Of a stretch of 64,000 nucleotides of DNA, positions 11,648 to 23,029 are shown piece after piece; position 1 is the stretch's first letter, and each line of letters begins with the position of its first letter. A model generated the notes under the pieces. It ran no database searches and had not been told where the DNA came from. It was given only the letters and a program-made list of their open reading frames with translations. Origin of the DNA: Lepus europaeus (taxonomy: Eukaryota; Chordata; Mammalia; Lagomorpha; Leporidae); assembly GCF_033115175.1 (NCBI RefSeq), contig NC_084838.1:37923468-37987467 (forward strand). Direction: 5' to 3'. Both the position numbers and the translations under genes were made by a program.

Positions 11648-13039
11648 CCCGCGGAGCCCGGCGGGCGCCGAGCACTTCCGTCACATATCATTGAGGGCCA
11701 GAGCCTCCTAGCCCCCACCCAAGACAACCAGAGGGGCCCAACAAGACCGTCCCCCCACAGCAACCTTCTCGCCACGACTCCCTCCCTCCCCTGCCCCTGC
11801 CAGGGACTCCCAGGTTCCCTGGCAGGGACAGTGGGACTCTGGGACACTTGTCTGTTTCCATGAGCTTCTCCCAGTGGTGACTGAGTCTCTGCAAACCAAC
11901 AGACTATTCTAGGGACAGCTGCAGCCCAGCCCCTCCCCTGCCGTTGACCGTCTGTCCATCTGTCCCGCGGCCTGGACAGACAGCAGAGCTTGCTGTTGCC
12001 ACCTCGCCGGCCCCCAGGTACACACCTTCCTGCTCTGCTGCGGCCTCACCCGTTACCCATCCTGCACTGCGGACACCTCTGCCTTGGCTGCCCCGGTCAG
12101 AGACTGCCTTGGCCCAGCTCAGGGCTCGGCCTCCTGCTCAACTCTCCTTCCCTACACCCTGACTCGGAGTCTCCTGGGCTGGTTGTACCGCAGGCCTCCC
12201 CTGAGAGTCATCTCCCAGGGGTGATGCCCTGGCTTCTGCCTCCTTCCCCCGGGGCCAGGCAGTGCGAGCCACTCCTTTCCAGAACAGAGGACTCGAAGAG
12301 CCTGTCTGGGAGCATCCTTGGCTGCTGACCTAGAGCCAGGTGGCATCGAGTGCTGGTGGCAGGGGGATTTGGAATGTCAGGGCTGGACGGGACACGGGAG
12401 ATCACTGCTCTGGGCTGTGGCACTGGGGGTGGAGGTGACGGAGGCGCTCCTGACGCCCGGAGAGCCAATGAACCAAACTGAAGTGCGCCCAGGCTCAGAT
12501 CACTTCGGATATCACCGTGGACACATCACCCACCCTCCAGGACCCCAGCGAGTGGCTTCCGGCCCAGCAGCACAGACTGTGGTCAACAAGGAGGACTTTT
12601 CCTGTGCCGAGGGCCACAAGAACCTACCACCGTCAGCCAGAACTTCTGAGCTTGGCCTGTGGCTGGGTGCAGAGGTGCGGCAGTGGGAGCCAATGCCTTG
12701 TTTCGCACAGTGTGTGCCCAACCGTTGATCCAAGGAGCGGTGACGTGCAGGGTCACGGCTGAGCATGGGGTGGGGTGGCCAGAGGAAGCCCTCCCTGGGG
12801 GGAAGGGCAGGGCGAGCAGGGAGGATGGGTGTGAGACGGGGAGCAGAGGTACTCGGTGCCACCATGTCTTCTCTGGGGGACTCCACTCCTTGCCATCTCT
12901 CTTGCTAACTTGGAACAGCTCACCGCAGCGTCCCTGCAAAGCTGGGCTGGAGCGCAGCAGCGGCAGCAGGCTGGCTCTTCCCCTGTGGCAGTGTCCCCAG
13001 TGTCTGCCTGTCACTAGGTGGACAGAGAGGTGCGGCGGA

Positions 13040-13180
13040 GACGGCACAGCCTGGGAGGCCTGGCCTCACCTCTGCTTCGCCGTGGGGCCTCAGAGCCCCC
13101 TTCACCTCTCTGAGCCTCGGCTGCCTAGGGATAGCAGTCCCCTGACCGCTCCCTCCATCTCATCTTTCCTCCCAGAGAGC
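13040..13180 (+). repeat. Possible MIR fragment inside the PAX5 3'UTR
   Basis: CCTCACCTCTGCTTCGCCGT, 'ttcacctctctgagcctcgg' and 'ctgcctagggatagcag' loosely follow the forward MIR order (gacctt...ctcagtttcct...ggataat). It is diverged and could be chance. Confidence 0.35.
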
Positions 13181-14392
13181 TGAAGCTGTGACACGGCTCC
13201 TAGGCGACTGTGGGGGTGGGGCCGAGTCCTCTAGTACCTGGACCAAGTGGGGAGCGACATTCAGAGGCTTGGGAAGAACCAGAAGGGTCTTGGCAACGAC
13301 CTACTCTGGCTCCCCTCGGGGGGAAACTGAGGCTCAGCCGGAGGAAGCCTGGGCCGTGCGGGGGACCAAGCACGCCTCCTCTGGCCAGCACCATGTGTTT
13401 TGTCCATCAGCATCCTCACAGGGTGGTGGGGCACAGGCTGAACAAGATGGGGTTCCCAAGCAGGGACTGGCGGGGTGGGCTGGGACTCGGGCCCCCCCGC
13501 CCTTGGCGCAGGCTGAGCTCCTCCATCACCCCAACCCTGGGAGAAAAGTTCACCATGAGAGCCACAGGAGGTGGCCGCCAGCAGCTGTGGGGCCTCAAGC
13601 TCACAGAAGGCACACCTACCCCCTGGAACCTGCTAGGCAAGGAGAGGAGGTAGCTGAGACCACGCCCACCTGCAGGAGCCAGGAGACCTGGGTGAGGTGG
13701 GAGAAGATACACTCCCTGGCTCCTCCCTTTGGCAGGAAGTGGCGGGCTTGGGGGTCTTCAGTAAGAGCCTTTCGGGCCTCGGCCCCTCCGCTGGGCCCTG
13801 TGTGATGTTCACCCACATCTCTGGATCTGGGGTCCTCCTGTTGATTTCAGGCTGGTGGGAAGTCAGCCCTCCCCACCCCCTGGCAGCAGCCTATGCTGCA
13901 CGCCCTCCCTCCTTACAAAGCCCACCTGGCCCCACCGCGGCCTCCTCTCCCTGTTTCCTCCTGGCCTCCCTCACCCGAGGCCTTGCTGGTCCTCAGGTGG
14001 AATTGGTGATTAGCAGACAAGCACTCGGTGCCCAGGCTGCCAAGCAGAAGCACAAGCGCACAGGATGCACACAGATCTTCTCTCTCCCACACACCTGCTC
14101 GCACCAGCGGGGGCTTGGGAAGGAGGGCTCCACAAGACGCCAGCCGCCGAGTAGATGCCAGAGAATGAATTCAGGATGGGACACAGCAGCCCGGGGCTTC
14201 ACCAGCATCGCCGCAGGAGGCCTGGGGCGTTCACTGCCCCCCCGGGCCTTCAGCCCGTGTTCCAGCTCTGACTTTTGGAAAAAGGACATTGTGGATTTTG
14301 TGAACATTTTTCATACCATTCATCCAGCTCCATCTAGGAAATCTGGTGACATATCAAACCCAGCGCCCCGTTCCCAAGTGCCCTAGTTAGGA

Positions 14393-14655
14393 GCAGCGCT
14401 TTCATAACTGACATCGTACGGTGCTTTGCGACCCCCAGCCACTCGGTGGGGCAAAGGTCACATCCACTTTCTGGATGAGGAAGCTAAGCTTTGGGGCTCA
14501 CATGGGAAGACAGAGGGGAAGTGAGTTAGCAGATCTCCGGGCCCCCTTCTCTCGCCAGAGTTTGGGGGTGTATGGCTCAAAGATGCTCACCCACCAGGCC
14601 CGCAGTGAGGAAAGACCAGGAGCTGGAGGCAGGGCCGGGGTTGGTGGCTTTGTAG
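14393..14655 (-). repeat. MIR SINE inside the PAX5 3'UTR, reverse orientation
   Basis: AGCGCTTTCATAACTGACAT, 'acggtgctttgcgaccc', 'ctttctggatgaggaagcta' and 'gaagtgagttagcagatctc' resemble the MIR reverse complement. If right, an ancient SINE has been exapted into the mature transcript. Confidence 0.55.
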
Positions 14656-16810
14656 CCCCAGTGTGAGTCCCAGTAACGCCGACAGCGGCCGCGTCTTTGC
14701 GCAGGTTCACAGCAGCTTTTCCGAGGCTTCATCCAGACTTCTCTGTTCCAGTCTGAGGCTCAGCGGGGATTGGAGCCTGTCCAGGGCCACTCCACGACCT
14801 GCAGCAGGGCGTGGACGTGGGCTTCCTCAGACTTCCAAGGACCAGGCTCAAGAGCTCACTTTTTTTCACTTTGCCCACTTAGGAAGAGACCCCAGCCTGG
14901 CTGTGACCAAATGCAGGAGTGGCCTCGCCAGGGCCATCAGGTGCCAGGAGGCCTGGCAACCACAATCTGAAGAACCCTGCACCAACTGCTTCCTGGGCCA
15001 GTTGGGTGGCAGAACCTCACACCACCAGACAGGGCACGTGGCCACGTGGTGTGGTGGAGCCGAGGCACCCAGGAGGGCGCTTGCTGCACTGCGTAACATT
15101 CAAATGTGGAAATGTTTAAAGCACTGGTAGCCAGAGCTGACCCATTGTCTGCCAGCTTGTCACCTCCAGTCTCTGTCCAATGCCCCGTTGCTGCTTCACA
15201 CCCCCCGTTATTCTGCATTGCAGGTCAGGAGGAGGTGGAGGTGCAGATGGGCTTCAGGGTGTGGCACAACCAGGCCAACCCTGGGCTCTGCCACCTCCCC
15301 AGGCCCCAGCCAAGCTCTTGTATACTGTGAGAACTCTGAAGCCGGGGGCCAGTGGTGGGAACCTGGAAACTGCTGGGGGCCTTTCCTGGATAGGGGACAA
15401 GCTTTGGACGAGGCTACAGGACATGAGGGAGAAAGCCCTCTATGAGAAGCAGACCCCAGACTGCCTGCACTGCCTTTAGCAGCCACCCCCGGCCTCCAGA
15501 TGGCATTTCAGCTGTAACTTAGCGCTAAGCCCTGGGGAGCAAATCTTCAAAACAAACCAAGCACTCCCAACAGACAGCTGGCAGCAAGCTGTGTTTGAGA
15601 CGCCGTTCCCGGGAGGGTAGAGAAAGCACTGAGCCCCTGGATAGTCCAGGCTTGGGTTAGACAAGGTGGATCCGGGGGAGCCTGCACTCACTGAGATCAG
15701 CTCCATGGTAGCGTTGGTAAGAGGCCGGCCCACAACCTTGGCCTCGTCACCCATCTGGAGCCCACCTCTGACAGACTGCAGGCATGCGCAGCCGCACTCC
15801 TGGTTAAATTTACTCCTTTAGCTCTTTGTGACCTCGGAGAGGTTTCAGGCTAGGCAACAAGGTAGTCACTGGAAAAGTTGGACAGGCCACAACTCCTGGC
15901 AGCCCCTGCAGCCCATTGTCCCCAAGCCCAGGATTCCCTCTTGCATATTAATGAGGGTGCCACAGTGCTGATGGGCACTTGCCACTGTCAGCCAGGTCCC
16001 CAAGGACTGCAGCAGCAGAGGACTGCTGGTGAGTGCCGCCTGGCTGGGGAGCGGGCGCCAGGTCTCGTGTTCATTGTCTGCTGACTTCTCAGCGCCCAAG
16101 CCCAGTTCCTGGAAAGACGTGGACCTCAGAACCAACCACATCACTGCCATGCAGGATTTCAGCCCAGAGGGGCCTGTGTAGCGGATGTCCCGGTCACAAT
16201 GAGCTGGACGGTGTGTGTAGTTAGTCTACACAGTCTTCTTTCTTCCCCGAGCAGCCCCAGGAGAAAACTCAGCTGCACGTCTGCTTAGTGGGCGCATCAC
16301 AGTGAATTCTGAAAGAGACTGGGCCTCAGGAAGTGCCCTTGGCAGGTGACAGGAGACATGGGGCAGGAACCCGCCCTCCAGCTTTGGACAGCTCTGGGCC
16401 TGGTTCAGGGGGGGAGGGGGCAGGGGCTTGGCAGTTCTGTGCCCCCTCTGACTCTGGGGTCCATGGGAGGGGCCGCTCTGCAGCCTCACTTGCTGTAACC
16501 CTGATCTACCTTTCACTGTGGTGGTGGCCGCTGGGTGCCCCTGCCCAGTCCCCCAAATAGCCATGCTCCTGGTCACGTCCCTCGTTTTCTCCAAAAGCAC
16601 CATTAAGAACGGATGATTTGGGTGATGGGCTTTTGATTTACAAACGGTGCATTTCCCTTGGAGTGGAACAGAAAGGAAACCGCTTGATGGCTCCCTTATT
16701 TTCAAGCATGAATACATTTTAATGAAACTATTTTATTGTATTTGAGGAAACAGAGAGTTGAGCATTCCAACCAATCAATAGCCAATTAATTGCTATAAAG
16801 CTAAAAAGAA

Positions 16811-16816
16811 AATAAA
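16811..16816 (+). terminator. PAX5: Possible proximal polyadenylation signal of PAX5
   Basis: AATAAA sits in an AT-rich island (16.60-16.83 kb) after a long GC-rich 3'UTR. It is followed by T-rich GAGTCTATGTTAAACA. It could give a transcript about 1.2 kb shorter than the distal site. Only the hexamer and context support it. Confidence 0.4.
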
Positions 16817-17960
16817 TCCTGAGTCTATGTTAAACACCCTGCCAAGTTCAGAGCCTCAGACTCTGCCTTCCCTCCCCCTGCTGTGTGCACAGGAACCTGC
16901 GTGGGTGCGCATACCCACACCTGAGATGTACTTGAAGCTCAGAAAAAGCACGGGGTCCGCTGCCAGTTTCTGCCTGCTCTCCCTGCCTCTGGTCACAGAG
17001 GGGGAGCAGACCTGGTAGCGGCCTGCCACGGGGCTCAGGAAGGGGCAGACTGGGCCCCGGCCCCAGCCGCCAGCACAGTGGCTAGTAGCAGGCAGTGAGG
17101 GCCTGGCCTCGCCAGGGCCCCATAGTCGCAGCAGCTGGGCCTCCACGCGTGGGCTGAGGGTGGAATTCTGACTGTATTCACCCCGACTCCTGCTGGAAGA
17201 CGCTACCCTGGTTTTTCACCCTCGAGTGGCCTTTGGACGTTGAGTATTTATAGAAGAGCAGATTACATTGCCAATGGAGCTCCTTACCAGGAAAACATGG
17301 ATTTTGCTTCTCATCCTTTGAGACAATTGACATTGTCTTAGGGACTGAATTTCCAGCATCAAAGAAATACATATCTACTGTATCCGCCAAAGTTTGTGAT
17401 GCCTGCATAGACGCTTACTTGTTAAAAAAAAAAAAAATACAAAACCCAACAAAAAAACCCACAATTGAATTGCCTTTGAAAGTGGGAGATAATCGGTCTC
17501 CAACAGATTGAAAAAAAAATGCTTCTTAAAAATGTGTATGTTTTGTATTCTTTTTTTCTAGTAGAAATAACTGACTTGAAATATTGGTGGTTTTTTTTTT
17601 TCTTAGTGCCGTGTGTTGCTTTTGTGTGTGATACTATTTGAATGTAATTACAGCAGTGCCAATTTGCCAAAGATGTTGGACATATTTTTCTTTGGTTGGG
17701 AGGTGGGCAGGGGGCTGGGGGTGGGACTTGGGGAGAAGAACAAGGGGGGGGATTTGGTTTAATTTTTAAAAAAAATTTTTCTTGTCAAACCTGGAGTTTG
17801 TGGTTTTAAGTTAAATGATTGACTGCAACACCTTTATTTTAGATTAGTTGGAGAAACATGCAATAAGATTGGCGTAGTTTCAATATCTGTGTGTCTTTTC
17901 ATGAGTGACTGTTACTTGTGAAGAATTGGTTTTATGTAAACTTTATGTGAGATAATTATT

Positions 17961-17968
17961 TGTAAATA
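17961..17968 (+). promoter_or_regulatory. PAX5: Pumilio recognition element in the distal PAX5 3'UTR
   Basis: TGTAAATA is an exact match to the UGUANAUA consensus bound by PUM1/PUM2. It lies 27 bases upstream of the distal AATAAA in a strongly AU-rich context, the usual setting for such sites. Binding is inferred. Confidence 0.5.
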
Positions 17969-17994
17969 TTTGCCATAATTTTATTGGTTCCTAA

Positions 17995-18000
17995 AATAAA
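17995..18000 (+). terminator. PAX5: Distal polyadenylation signal of PAX5
   Basis: AATAAA is followed after a few bases by AGTAATTTTTTAAGTTCAG, so cleavage near 18015-18025 is expected. Composition switches from AT-rich to GC-rich immediately afterwards, and the first downstream CSINE starts at 18473. Both changes fit the end of a constrained transcript. Confidence 0.75.
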
Positions 18001-18472
18001 AGTAATTTTTTAAGTTCAGAAAAGGCTCTTGAGCTCCTTCATTTTTCCGGTTCCTAGAGGGCCTGTGACAGCTTGGACTGACCGGTGTGGAGGCAGGGAC
18101 CCCTGTGGGCAGAGGGCAGCGGGCAAAGTCCACCCGCAAGGCCCCAGGATGTGCAGTCCTCACTCGCCGTGGAGCCTTGGCCGGCTCTGAGCGGCAGCTT
18201 CCTGAGCTCTGAAGTCCGTCCATTCATTCTAGAGACATGGCTGCAGCAGCTGCTGTGTCTGCGGCCCTGGGAGACAGCAGGAACCTGGGCAACCCGGGCC
18301 CCGCACACCCTCTCACAGTCCAGTGGGTTGTGGGGAAGCTTAAGTCAACACAGGGAAGATGCTCAGTGATGGTGTACAGTGAACCTGCCCTGAGGCGTTT
18401 ACCCTTGACCCAGTCTCAACCGCCCAGAACTTAAAGTTGTCTGAGGACAGGCATGGTCTCGAGGTCACTCGT

Positions 18473-18745
18473 GGGGCCGGCGTTGTGGCGCAGCGGGGAG
18501 CAACGGGTCTGGTCCCGGCTGCTCTGCTCCCGATCCAGCTCCCTGCTCGTGTACCCGGGGAAGCCCAAGTGCTTGGACCCCTGCCACCCAAGTGGGAGAC
18601 CTGGATGGAGTGCCTGGCTTCAACCTGGCCCAGCCCCAGCCATTTCTGCCATTTGGGGGAGTGAACCAGCAGATGAAAGAGTCTCTCTCTGTATCTCTCC
18701 CTTCCTCTCTCTTACTTTTTTTTTTTTTTAATTTAAAAGGCAAAG
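18473..18745 (+). mobile_element. CSINE, forward, shortened
   Basis: The head GGGGCCGGCGTTGTGGCGCA is followed by the body from CTGCTCCCGATCCAGCTCCC, CTTGGACCCCTGCCACCCAA and GGGGGAGTGAACCAGCAGAT, then a pyrimidine-rich end and T-run. The segment carrying 'gcatcccatatgggcgcc' is missing from the head region. Confidence 0.88.
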
Positions 18746-18761
18746 TCTTAAGAATGAAGTC

Positions 18762-18985
18762 GGGGCCAGCGCTGTGGCACAGTGGGTTAACGCCTTGGCC
18801 TGAGGCGCTGGCATCCCATATGGGTGCCGGTTTGAGTCCCAGCTGCTCCTCTTCCCATCCAGCTCTCTGCTATGGCCTGGGAAAGCAGCAGAAGATGGCC
18901 CAAGTTTTTGGGCCCCTGTACCCACATGGGAGACCTGGAAGAAGCTCCTGGCTTTGGATGGAGCCCTGGCCTTGGGCCCCACACG
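18762..18985 (+). mobile_element. CSINE, forward, 3'-truncated
   Basis: GGGGCCAGCGCTGTGGCACA, CATCCCATATGGGTGCCGGT and TGGCCTGGGAAAGCAGCAGA identify the element. It stops after GAGCCCTGGCCTTGGGCCCC without the GTGAACCA box or AATAAA tail. It lies directly behind the previous copy in the same orientation. Confidence 0.88.
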
Positions 18986-19769
18986 AAATGTCATTTCAGT
19001 GCTTTGATAGCTATTCAGTGCCAGGACTCAGAGCCCGGGGCGCTGCCATCCTTCTGTGGGAGGTGCCGTGCCCTGAAGCCTTTAAAACTGGGTGTATATG
19101 GCTGCCGGGTAGCCCAGAAGTGGCTTCTCATCAGGGCCAGGCAGCTGCAGGCCTGAGCCCTGCCCCTGCTGGGTGGGGTCAGCGTGCAAGGGTGGGCAGG
19201 GACCTGGCGCCCCTTGGCACAGTGTGTGCAACTCCGTAATTGCCAGAGATGGAGTGGGTGAGTGACCGCGTGGGGTACATGGACTGCGGCTCATTCATAT
19301 TTAATAAAGCAGGCTGCACGGCCTCCATTCATTTCCACAATGGATGGTGACGAAGGTGATTCCTGGGGGAGAGACGGCCACAGCACAGCGCGGGCCCCTT
19401 CATCTCCCCAGTGCTTGCCTGATAGAGCACAAGCTGCCAAGAAAAGTAGCCAGGTTTTGGAACTGAAATTGGAGCCTGGAGCTCCAGGAGCAGGTGAGGT
19501 AGGGCAGGCACTCTGGTCCCTGAGGCTGCCACAGCCCTGGTCCCTGGTGTCGTAGGGAAAGACGCCTCCCACCTGCCCCTCTCAGAAGTGGGGTGTCAGC
19601 ATCTGCAATCAACAGGGCAGGTGCAGCCCCCCGCCCCCGCCAGGGGAGGACAGAGGACAGGCCAGCCCTGAGCAAGCCCCCGCAACAGCCTTGGGGGCCA
19701 CAGGGCGCTGCCTGCCTCAGGCTCCGGCCCTCCCCTCCCTCGTTCTCCCATGCTGGTGCTGAGTGCAAA

Positions 19770-19925
19770 AGAGCCCTCTGGAGCGGGGTGAGGCACCTCG
19801 GGGGCGCTGTGTGCGAGTCTCAGCTCCAGCTCCTGCTGATCTAAGCAGTCTCTTGACATCTCAAAGAAGCCTTGAGTCTTCATCTGTGAAATGGGCATAA
19901 AACCTCATTGCCTCAATGGTGTTAC
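19770..19925 (+). repeat. MIR SINE, forward orientation
   Basis: 'gatctaagcagtctcttgac', 'tcttcatctgtgaaatgggc', 'ataaaacctcattgcctcaa' and 'tggtgttacaagaaa' follow the forward MIR consensus. Confidence 0.65.
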
Positions 19926-20164
19926 AAGAAACAAATGTTGTGCATCACCCGAAAGCTTTGCCAAGTGAGAAATACGAGTCTCTCCAAGATGTTTTCTCTG
20001 CTGGGACCAAAAAAAAAAAAAAACCTCAAATTTTATGCCTCAAAGTCCAACTCTATCCAGAATCTCTGTGCTGGGGGCCAGAGGAGGGTGCAATACTGAA
20101 GGAACTGCCCAGGAGCATGGGGCGGGTGACGTGATAGCCGAATTCTAGGCACCACATGACCAGT

Positions 20165-20375
20165 GTCACCTGTTGGTAAGGCAGGTGCAGTGTGGGTCCA
20201 GTAGTGGATGCCATTCAGTTGAAGGAGGGCATGGAAAGCTTCCTGGAAGAGGTGGCTTTTGCTCTAATCTGAAAAGAGTGGATAGGACTTTGACAGGAAA
20301 TTTTATGGCAAATAAGAAAGTCATTCCAGGTGGAGGCAGCAGTGTGAACAAAGTCGTGGGAGTGAGGAGACTGCT
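20165..20375 (-). repeat. L2-like fragment, reverse orientation
   Basis: GGAAAGCTTCCTGGAAGAGG, TGGCTTTTGCTCTAATCTGA, 'gtcattccaggtggaggcag' and 'tgtgaacaaagtcgtggg' match the reverse L2 order (gaaggcttcctggaggaggtgacattt...cattccaggcagagggaaca). Confidence 0.6.
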
Positions 20376-20480
20376 GTGTTGGGGGAGCGGGGTCTGGCCT
20401 GTTACTGTGACCTCCCCCCAGCCCTCAACCCAGTCACTGTTTCAAATACATAAAATAATTCTTTAAAAACCTTAATTATC

Positions 20481-20798
20481 AGGGCCAATGCTGTGGCGCA
20501 GTAAGTTGAGCCTCTGCCTTAGGCACTGGCATCCCATATCGGTGTTGGTTTGAGTCCCAGATGCTCCATTTCCTATCCAGCTCTCTGCAAATGGCCTGCG
20601 AAAGCAGTGGAAGATGGCCCAAGTGCTTGGGCCCCTGCACCTGCGTGGAAGACCCAGAGGAAGCTCCTGTTCCTGGCTTTGGATCAGCACAGTCCAGCCA
20701 TTGCGGCCATTTGGAGAGTGAACCAGCAGATGGAAGACCTCTCTGTCTCTTTCCCTCTTTCTCTGTAACTCTGAGTCTCAAAAAATAAATGATCTCTT
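20481..20798 (+). mobile_element. CSINE, forward, near full length
   Basis: AGGGCCAATGCTGTGGCGCA, CATCCCATATCGGTGTTGGT, GTGCTTGGGCCCCTGCACCT, GAGAGTGAACCAGCAGATGG and a tail of AAAAAATAAATG are present in order. A short TTTCAAATACATAAAATAAT tail remnant just before it (20440-20465) suggests an older neighbour. Confidence 0.9.
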
Positions 20799-21247
20799 CA
20801 GACCCTGTCTCCAAGTGCAGTCACATCCTGAGCCACTTGGGACTTCCACGTGAGATTTTGGGGGGACACATCTGGGGGTAACATCCCCTGAGGATCATTC
20901 TGCTCTTCCACAGTCACCCCACCTGGGCTGTGCAATGCCGCCTCACCCAGTGCTGTCCCCTCTGCGTGTCCAGCCAGAGGCTCTGCCCCCAGTTAACTCC
21001 CACAGGAACCCCCAGGTAGAGTCTCCCACTCCCACTCTACATTCAGATGCATTTCTGGTGGAGTACAGAGTTACTGAAAACATGCACGAGACCAGTGGGC
21101 TATAGATGGCTACGTGTCTCACATCTCCATGTGGAGTGGGACTTCATAAGCTCAAAAAGATGGAAGCGTCTCAAAGGAGAAGATTGACATATTTGATTCT
21201 GTTTACTTTTATGTGTCCCAAAAACCTTAACAAAATACAAATGCCAG

Positions 21248-21572
21248 GGGCTGGCACTGTGGTGCTGTGAGTTAAGGCATGGCCTCTGATGCTGGCATCC
21301 GACATGAGCACAATTCAAGTCATGGCTGCTCCATTTCCCATGCAGCTCCCTGCTCATGTGCCTGGGAAGCCAGTGGAACATGGCCCAAGTGCTTGGGCCC
21401 CTGCCACCCACGTGAGGATCTGGATGGCTCCTGGCTTTGGCTTGGCCCAGCCCTGGCCATTGTGGCCATTTGGAGAGTGAGCCGGTGGACGGAAGAGCTC
21501 TCTTTCCCTGGTTCTCCCTTTTCCTCTGTAACTCTGCCTCTCAAATAGACAAATCAATCTTTTAAAAAATAC
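21248..21572 (+). mobile_element. CSINE, forward, near full length
   Basis: The head GGGGCTGGCACTGTGGTGCT, CTGCTCCATTTCCCATGCAG, GCTTGGGCCCCTGCCACCCA and the tail CTCTCAAATAGACAAATCAA are present, with moderate divergence throughout. Confidence 0.9.
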
Positions 21573-21759
21573 AAATAATCAAAAAAGAAACCTAAGGGGT
21601 GTGACAAGCTATGATCCCCTTATACGAAAATTTTGTATGCAATCATAAGATACTACCATCTTCAGTAGGGAAATGTGTGGAAGGACACAGATCATTCACA
21701 AATGAACACGTACTATTAGTAAATGTTCAATATAAGTGTGAAGACAAAATTCAAGGTCA

Positions 21760-22138
21760 CAAAGACCCTTTTTTTTTTTTTTAAAGAAGCAGACTGGGGC
21801 CGGCGCTGTGGCATGGTGGGTAAAGCCACTGCCTGCAGTGCTGGCATCCCATACGGGCACCAGTTTGAGTCCCGGCTGCTCCACTTCTGATTCAGCTCTC
21901 TGCTTTGGCCTGGGAAAGCAGTAGAAGATGGCCCAAGTCCTTGGGCCCCTGCACCCACGTGGGAGACCAGGATGAAGCTCCTGACTGCAGACCAGCTGAG
22001 CTCTGGCTGTTGTGAGCCATCTGGGGAGTGACCCAGTAGATGGAAGATCCATCTCTTCCTCTCTTTCTCTCTCTGCCTCTGGCTCTCCTTCTCCATAACT
22101 GACTTACAAATAAATAAGTCTTAAAAAAAAAAAAAGAA
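21760..22138 (+). mobile_element. CSINE, forward, with flanking T-run
   Basis: GGGGCCGGCGCTGTGGCATG starts at about 21796 behind a T-run. CATCCCATACGGGCACCAGT, GTCCTTGGGCCCCTGCACCC and ACAAATAAATAAGTCTTAAA complete the element, ending in an A-run. Confidence 0.9.
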
Positions 22139-22159
22139 AAAGAAAAGAAAGAAACAGAA

Positions 22160-22382
22160 CGGTGGTGTGGTGCAGCAGGCTAAGCCCCTGCTGGCAATGC
22201 TCACAAGACTGAGTCCTGGCTGCTCCACTTCAGGTCCAGCGGCCTGCTAAGGCATCAGGGAAAGCAGTGAAAGGTGCCCCAAGTACTTGGGCCCCTGCAC
22301 CCACTTAAGAGACCCATATGAAATTCTGCTGTTGTGGCCATTTGAGGAGTGAACCAGTGGATGGAAGATTGATTTCTCCCTT

Positions 22383-22413
<31 letters not shown>

Positions 22414-22435
22414 CAAATAAGTCAGGCAAAAAGAA
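22160..22435 (+). mobile_element. CSINE, forward, diverged
   Basis: GGTGGTGTGGTGCAGCAGGC lacks the first bases of the head. CTGCTCCACTTCAGGTCCAG, GTACTTGGGCCCCTGCACCC and a (TC)n stretch with TTTCAAATAAGTCAGG confirm it. It directly follows another forward copy. Confidence 0.82.
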
Positions 22436-22724
22436 CTAAAACAGCGCTGGGGAGGGTGCAGAGAAATGGACACTCGACACTGTGGCTGAGTGGTTTGATG
22501 GTAGGATCCAGAGCCGAGGGTTCGTGTCCCGGCCTGGGTGCTGGTCCCTGAGACACTGGGAGGAGCCGGGGCCCGACAGGGCCAGGGCGGGGATCCCAGG
22601 CTACCCCCAGATCTGCGGTTTCTCCGTATGGCCAGCTGCCAGCAGTCGCGGGATGGCACGCAGAGCCCAGGTCGGGTGGGAAGCACGGCCCCCCGCCCTG
22701 CGGGACCCTCCGGAAGGCGCTAGC

Positions 22725-22990
22725 AGCAGAGGTTCCGCATTATCCACAAACACGTGTAAATATCGCGACGGCTCGTAATGTCACTGAGAAAATCGCCGCC
22801 CGTTGTTTCCCCTTCAGTGGTATTTTCTGCTTGGCTGACTGCGCTGCGAGCACGGGAAAGGCCAGCTCATCAGTTCTTGTTGTTAATCAAGAGCAGTAAT
22901 TGTCCGAGCTCAAAGCCGTCTGACTCAGACTCTGCTGAGTAGGATAACAAGTTCCAAAAACGCTAAGTCGTGGTTTCTATAAATGGGCCT
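22725..22990. promoter_or_regulatory. Candidate non-coding regulatory element beside a CpG-rich block
   Basis: The stretch is unique and repeat-free, with ACAAACACGTGTAAATATCG (E-box CACGTG), TGTTGTTAATCAAGAGCAGT and TGACTCAGACTCTGCTGAGT (an AP-1-like TGACTCA) in close succession. Density of motifs and lack of repeats suggest constraint. This is inferred from composition only. Confidence 0.3.
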
Positions 22991-23029
22991 TGTGGATAGG
23001 AACGGCCCCTGAAGAGGGCTTGGCGAGAA

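Larger units (their letters stand above)
11648..18020 (+). other. PAX5: PAX5 3' untranslated region
   Basis: The interval runs from the TGA to a canonical AATAAA at 17995-18000, giving a 3'UTR of about 6.4 kb. The first ~4.9 kb is GC-rich. From ~16.6 kb it becomes AT-rich with T- and A-runs, as is usual near a distal 3' end. It contains MIR-like fragments but no recognisable CSINE, whereas CSINEs start within 500 bp downstream. The end point is inferred from the signal and composition. Earlier cleavage, for example at 16.81 kb, is possible. Open frames inside it have no recognisable product. Confidence 0.7.
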
